Below, piece by piece: positions 61,798-64,000 of a stretch of DNA of 64,000 nt. Source of the DNA: Enchytraeus crypticus. Its lineage: Eukaryota > Annelida > Clitellata > Enchytraeida > Enchytraeidae. The notes beneath the pieces are model-generated. The model did no database searches. It worked only from the letters and a program-made list of their open reading frames with translations, and was not told the origin of the DNA. The translations under genes and the position numbers were made by a program. Numbering within the stretch: position 1 is the first letter of the stretch; every line of letters begins with the position of its first letter. The DNA is taken from assembly GCA_905160935.1 (NCBI GenBank), contig CAJHZI010000445.1:459501-523500 (forward strand), read 5' to 3'.

Positions 61798-61988
61798 ATA
61801 GCAACAAAGACTTAAAAGAAAGATAAAGAAAGTGAGGGAGAGAAATAAAGATAGAAGAGAATAAAGGCAAATAATTAACTACAAACCTCTTTAATCATTA
61901 CAGATCTTCCATCTGCTGACCATCGAAACACAGGACTGCCCTCGCTTAAAATCTCGTAAAGGTTCAGAGGAAATGGTTGCTTGCCCAT
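54088..61988 (-). CDS. HSF-type transcription factor-like gene (HSFY/HSFX/HSF5-like)
   Basis: Three minus-strand exons (61988-61887, 57956-57721, 55606-54088) join in frame to 1857 bases, 618 residues plus stop. The HSF DNA-binding domain occupies roughly residues 5-110: [63 protein letters not shown]. The wing ending FYHPNFR..RP.LL..VK is closest to HSFY/HSFX. The recognition-helix segment is divergent ([11 protein letters not shown] where classical HSFs have SFVRQLNxYGF). No leucine-zipper HR-A/B is seen. The long C-terminal region is Ser/Thr-rich and unlike anything I recognise. An in-frame TGA lies seven codons upstream of the ATG. Classical HSFs bind nGAAn arrays; whether this one does is unknown. 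Confidence 0.75.
57000..57690 (+). mobile_element. LINE family B 3' part with inverted duplication
   Basis: The plus strand from 57180 reads [46 protein letters not shown] then, after a stop, [20 protein letters not shown] and [15 protein letters not shown], ending near 57690. A second copy of the start lies inverted at 57036-57168. It lies in the HSF-like intron on the opposite strand to the gene. Confidence 0.85.
57036..57311. repeat. Long inverted repeat within the LINE
   Basis: Arms 57036-57168 and 57180-57311, about 132 bases each, differ at only a few positions; the spacer is TTAACAAAAAG. Both arms encode the same LINE segment. Confidence 0.9.
57721..57956 (-). CDS. HSF-like gene exon 2
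   Basis: Acceptor TTATTTGTACAG, donor AAGCACAG/GTTCGT, phase 2. It carries [20 protein letters not shown], the recognition-helix region and the wing; the wing loop has an insert ([19 protein letters not shown]), as is usual in HSFY-like proteins. Confidence 0.8.
58108..58290. repeat. Compound (TA)n microsatellite
   Basis: TA tracts with AAGTATATAC and ACATGTATAT variants, ending at a LINE fragment. Confidence 0.95.
58291..58500 (-). mobile_element. LINE family B 3' scrap
   Basis: Minus strand ends [20 protein letters not shown], matching RKAEDREEW in the copy at 57000-57690, with decayed upstream sequence. Confidence 0.6.
58501..59045. repeat. Pentanucleotide satellite (ATACT)n to (ATACC)n
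   Basis: About 58590-58700 holds (ATAAC)n and (ATATG)n; 58725-58855 pure (ATACT)n; 58856-58935 (ATACC)n; then (ATACT)n again and AT-rich (ATATT)n to 59042. Neighbouring pentamers differ by one base. Confidence 0.95.
59046..59116. repeat. (TA)n microsatellite
   Basis: TA tract directly joined to the repeat at 59117. Confidence 0.95.
59117..59440. repeat. Interspersed repeat (second copy of that at 21641)
   Basis: It begins ATTCCCCATGTTGTGCTCGG and contains CGTAAGAGGCGACTAAAGGC, GGAAAACCACCTCAGAAGCC and GACTTTGTGAATTGATTAAC. The first 20 bases resemble the S2 head ATTTCCCCGTGTTGTG. Confidence 0.65.
59488..59560. repeat. (TA)n microsatellite
   Basis: TA tract with flanking ATGTATATAT variants in HSF-like intron 1. 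Confidence 0.95.
59830..60195 (+). mobile_element. LINE fragment (RT C-terminal region)
   Basis: The plus strand reads, across frame shifts, [30 protein letters not shown] and [16 protein letters not shown], the post-RT segment of Jockey-superfamily ORF2 proteins. Confidence 0.55.
60196..60519. other. HSF-like intron 1, nothing recognised
   Basis: AT-rich; no coding or clear repeat signal. Confidence 0.4.
60520..60612 (+). mobile_element. LINE family B 3' end
   Basis: ACGGAAGACAGAGAAGAGTG and CAGTGCACTAAGAGAGAGGT match the end of the copy at 57000-57690. Confidence 0.7.
60687..60884. repeat. Inverted repeat around a (TA)n core
   Basis: Arms of 44 bases (60687-60730 and 60841-60884) contain GGCTCCAGCCACATCGCCAC and GGGATGTATGTA and pair with about one mismatch. 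Between them are (TA)n at 60742-60787 and TACATCCCTACATACATTCC. Confidence 0.85.
60853..61001 (+). mobile_element. tRNA-derived SINE S1
   Basis: Plus-strand copy with a partly duplicated head (GGCCAGTGGCGATG and GAGCCAGTGGTAATG), B-box GGGTTCAAATC and the tail GAAATTGACGTTAACATTAG. Confidence 0.8.
61035..61430 (+). mobile_element. LINE family B fragment
   Basis: [20 protein letters not shown] and [20 protein letters not shown] match the pre-RT region of the copy at 17883-18770 ([20 protein letters not shown]). Decayed beyond 61180. Confidence 0.75.
61431..61886. repeat. HSF-like intron 1 near exon 1: LINE tail and (GA)n
   Basis: A family C LINE terminus lies at 61595-61672 (GATGACGTCCCTGACATCAT, GAAACGGACGTTAAACCTTT, then ATT repeats). 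An uninterrupted (GA)n tract lies at about 61753-61795, which reads as (TC)n on the gene strand. Confidence 0.75.
61887..61988 (-). CDS. HSF-like gene exon 1
   Basis: ATG at 61988, reading [20 protein letters not shown] then [14 protein letters not shown]. Donor AAAGAG/GTTTGT, phase 0. First helices and strands of the HSF domain. Confidence 0.8.
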
Positions 61989-62600
61989 TTTTCTACTACC
62001 ACACAGTCAACAAAGCCTACAATATAAAGTTTAGCCCAATTGTCCAAACGATGTCTCCAGTTTCCTACACTACTTCTGTAATATAAGCATGTTGGACTAA
62101 GAAAACATTTCCAACAATAAATGAGAATTTCTAAGCTTAACTAAGGTTAGATCAGTGATTCCCAACCTACTTAACCAGGCAACCCCCAACTTTATTTCAT
62201 TTTCAAGTTGCGCTCTCCGAGTTTTTTGAGTTCTTTCTACGGTACTTCGCTAATGTTTTTTGAGTATTTGGCTAGTTTTGTACTACTTTGCTACTGTAAG
62301 ATACATGAACTTTATATATTTAGTATTCCTTAAAAGACGTGTTAAGCAGTATACAGTATTTATTTATTTATTTAGATTACCAAAAAGGGTCATTCAACCC
62401 TGTACTATTCACAAGCAATGCAAACAAACAAGTAAATGCAATAAGTGAACACAATTTAAATGTGAACCATGGCGAACTTAAAACGAAAATATAAAGTGGA
62501 AATTAAAGAATTTATATAAAGAAATTCAAAATAAAGAAAATTAATAATAATAGGTAGGCATAATTATACATTTAAGATCAGTATCATTAATAACTATTTA
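61989..62600. other. Upstream flank of the HSF-like gene
   Basis: 5' UTR or promoter side of the minus-strand gene. No TATA box or other element could be assigned with confidence. 62330-62460 is AT-rich with a TTTATTTATTTATTTAG run. Confidence 0.35.
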
Positions 62601-63480
62601 ATAAGTACTGACGAAGATTAATATTGAAACAGTTAACGGAACGAGATGCTCGTAAATTAGGTGGAAGGGATAGCCAGTATCTAGGGCCTTGTACAGCGAT
62701 ATACTTTTCGCGACAGAAGGTTCTGAACGATGGTATAGTAAATTCTGAAACTTGTCGAAATTAATAAACAGAATTTACAACATTATTTAATAGCACCGAA
62801 TAGTTGTAACATAAAGGCATATCATTATGAATAAGTTTATACAGAAATAAGCCTACGCAACAGCAATGTTTATGAATATCACTTTTTAAGTTCTTTAAAT
62901 ATATTGTTCGTATGACTACGAAACTCTGCATGTTGAATTATTGTAATTGCTCGTTTTTGGAGTACTATCAATTATTTGAGCAAGGTTTTAGAAGCGTTCC
63001 CCCAAACAATATTACAATAAATTGGATGCGGATATATTAGACTGTAGTATAATTTAACATACAATGTTTAGGTAATTTAGTTTTAACCCGATGGAGTAAT
63101 CCAATGGAGTTGGCTAATTTTTGTGCAGTATAAGAAATATGATATTGCCATGATAATTTTTCATCAAGAATCACCCCCAAAAATTTAGTCTTATCTATTC
63201 TAGAAATGTTGATATCATCTATGCATATACGAAAATTTTCAGAATTATTGTTATATTTGTATTTACACCCAAATAGCATGTAATTGGTTTATTGTATATT
63301 TAGGGATAATCTATTCGCTTAAACTAGTCAGAGAGTGTTAGGAGTTCAGTATTAGTTGAATTTATTAGTTTTAAAATATCAGGATTTGTGCAGATAATAT
63401 TTGTATCATCTGCAAATAATATGAAGGTAAGAATTTTACTAATCTCACTAAGTGTATTATCGCATAGTGTAGTTTAGTAG
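62601..63480 (-). mobile_element. LINE fragment (RT end and C-terminal region)
   Basis: The minus strand has an RT-proximal segment near 63420 (FADD-like, TNIICTN), then FRICIDDINISRIDKTKFLG, VILDEKLSWQYHISYTAQKL, SIGLLHRVKTKLPKHCML, and decayed C-terminal sequence to about 62640. Related in type to family F. Confidence 0.7.
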
Positions 63481-63589
63481 CATAGTGTACGGTATTTATA
63501 TTTCAATAAAGCTATATACATGTATGTAAAGTAATAAATCTTTCTAGTGTAATGCTATCTGGATGATTATTTTTCCATATCACCATAAC

Positions 63590-64000
63590 TGCCATAATTC
63601 TTCTTCCCTATCGTCCCTCACGTGCACTTCGTTCCACCGATGCCAATCTTCTCTGTTCCAAATATTCTCACATCATTGGGCAGACGTTCATTTTCTGACG
63701 CAGCACCCATAACCTGGAACTCTTTACCTGCTAACCTTCGCTCTTGTTTTTCTCTTTCAACATTCTCTAGTAAGCTTAACACTTACCCTTTCCCGCCATA
63801 GATATACTCAATCTACCCGACCACTTTTGATCACCGGACTGGCTTTCGTTTAGGACCATACTTCTCTTCAGCAAAATTCTTATGCATATTGGTCTGGGTG
63901 AATTGATCTGCAGTGATGTATGCTGTGGGGACGTCCTTAACATCATCCCTGGATGAGGAATCGGAGGTTAAACCTTTATTATTATATTATTATTATTATT
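63590..64000 (+). mobile_element. L2/CR1-like LINE 3' end (family C reference copy)
   Basis: The plus strand encodes, in pieces, HRCQSSLFQIFSHHWADVHF and APITWNSLPANLRSCFSL-like sequence, then CGTTTAGGACCATACTTCTC, TGTATGCTGTGGGGACGTCC and AATCGGAGGTTAAACC, then ATT repeats to the window end. The tail serves to recognise the other family C copies. Confidence 0.75.

Overview
This window is AT-rich nuclear DNA from an invertebrate animal. Evidence: spliced host genes with GT-AG introns, a Polinton/Maverick element, at least seven non-LTR retrotransposon groups, tRNA-derived SINEs, and long (TA)n microsatellites. The species cannot be fixed from the sequence; a marine lophotrochozoan or invertebrate deuterostome is a guess.

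Layout. 1-1020: tail of a LINE. 1438-15886: a Polinton, bounded by a 6-bp target-site duplication (GACGTC) and about 0.6-kb terminal inverted repeats. It carries the family's set: PC4-like protein, adenain-like protease, double jelly-roll major capsid protein, small virion-type proteins, penton-like minor capsid protein, chromodomain integrase, packaging ATPase and protein-primed DNA polymerase B. It also has a zinc-finger/acidic-linker region that looks spliced. Several genes are broken, so it is a fossil, though its termini are well preserved. 16263-25187: three last exons of a host DM13-domain gene (gene A), whose earlier exons are not in the window. 32389-41388: a complete-looking paralogue (gene B) with six exons, encoding a predicted 316-residue single-pass membrane protein with two DM13 domains. 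41400-54000: mostly LINEs and SINEs, some nested. 54088-61988, minus strand: a three-exon gene for a divergent HSF-type DNA-binding protein of about 618 residues (HSFY/HSFX/HSF5-like). 62000-64000: two more LINE fragments.

How the genes work together. Genes A and B are tandem duplicates: they share intron positions and phases across the last DM13 domain, so they probably encode related extracellular or luminal redox/adhesion-type proteins. The HSF-like gene is an independent unit on the other strand. The rest is shaped by retroposition. A tRNA-derived SINE has eleven copies. A second short retroposon shares its 3' end with a resident LINE. Many (TA)n tracts lie at the edges of retroposon fragments.

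Limits. Exon boundaries were read by eye from splice consensus, reading frame and the tandem-gene comparison. LINE clade names are approximate. Percentages, alignments and database matches were not computed.
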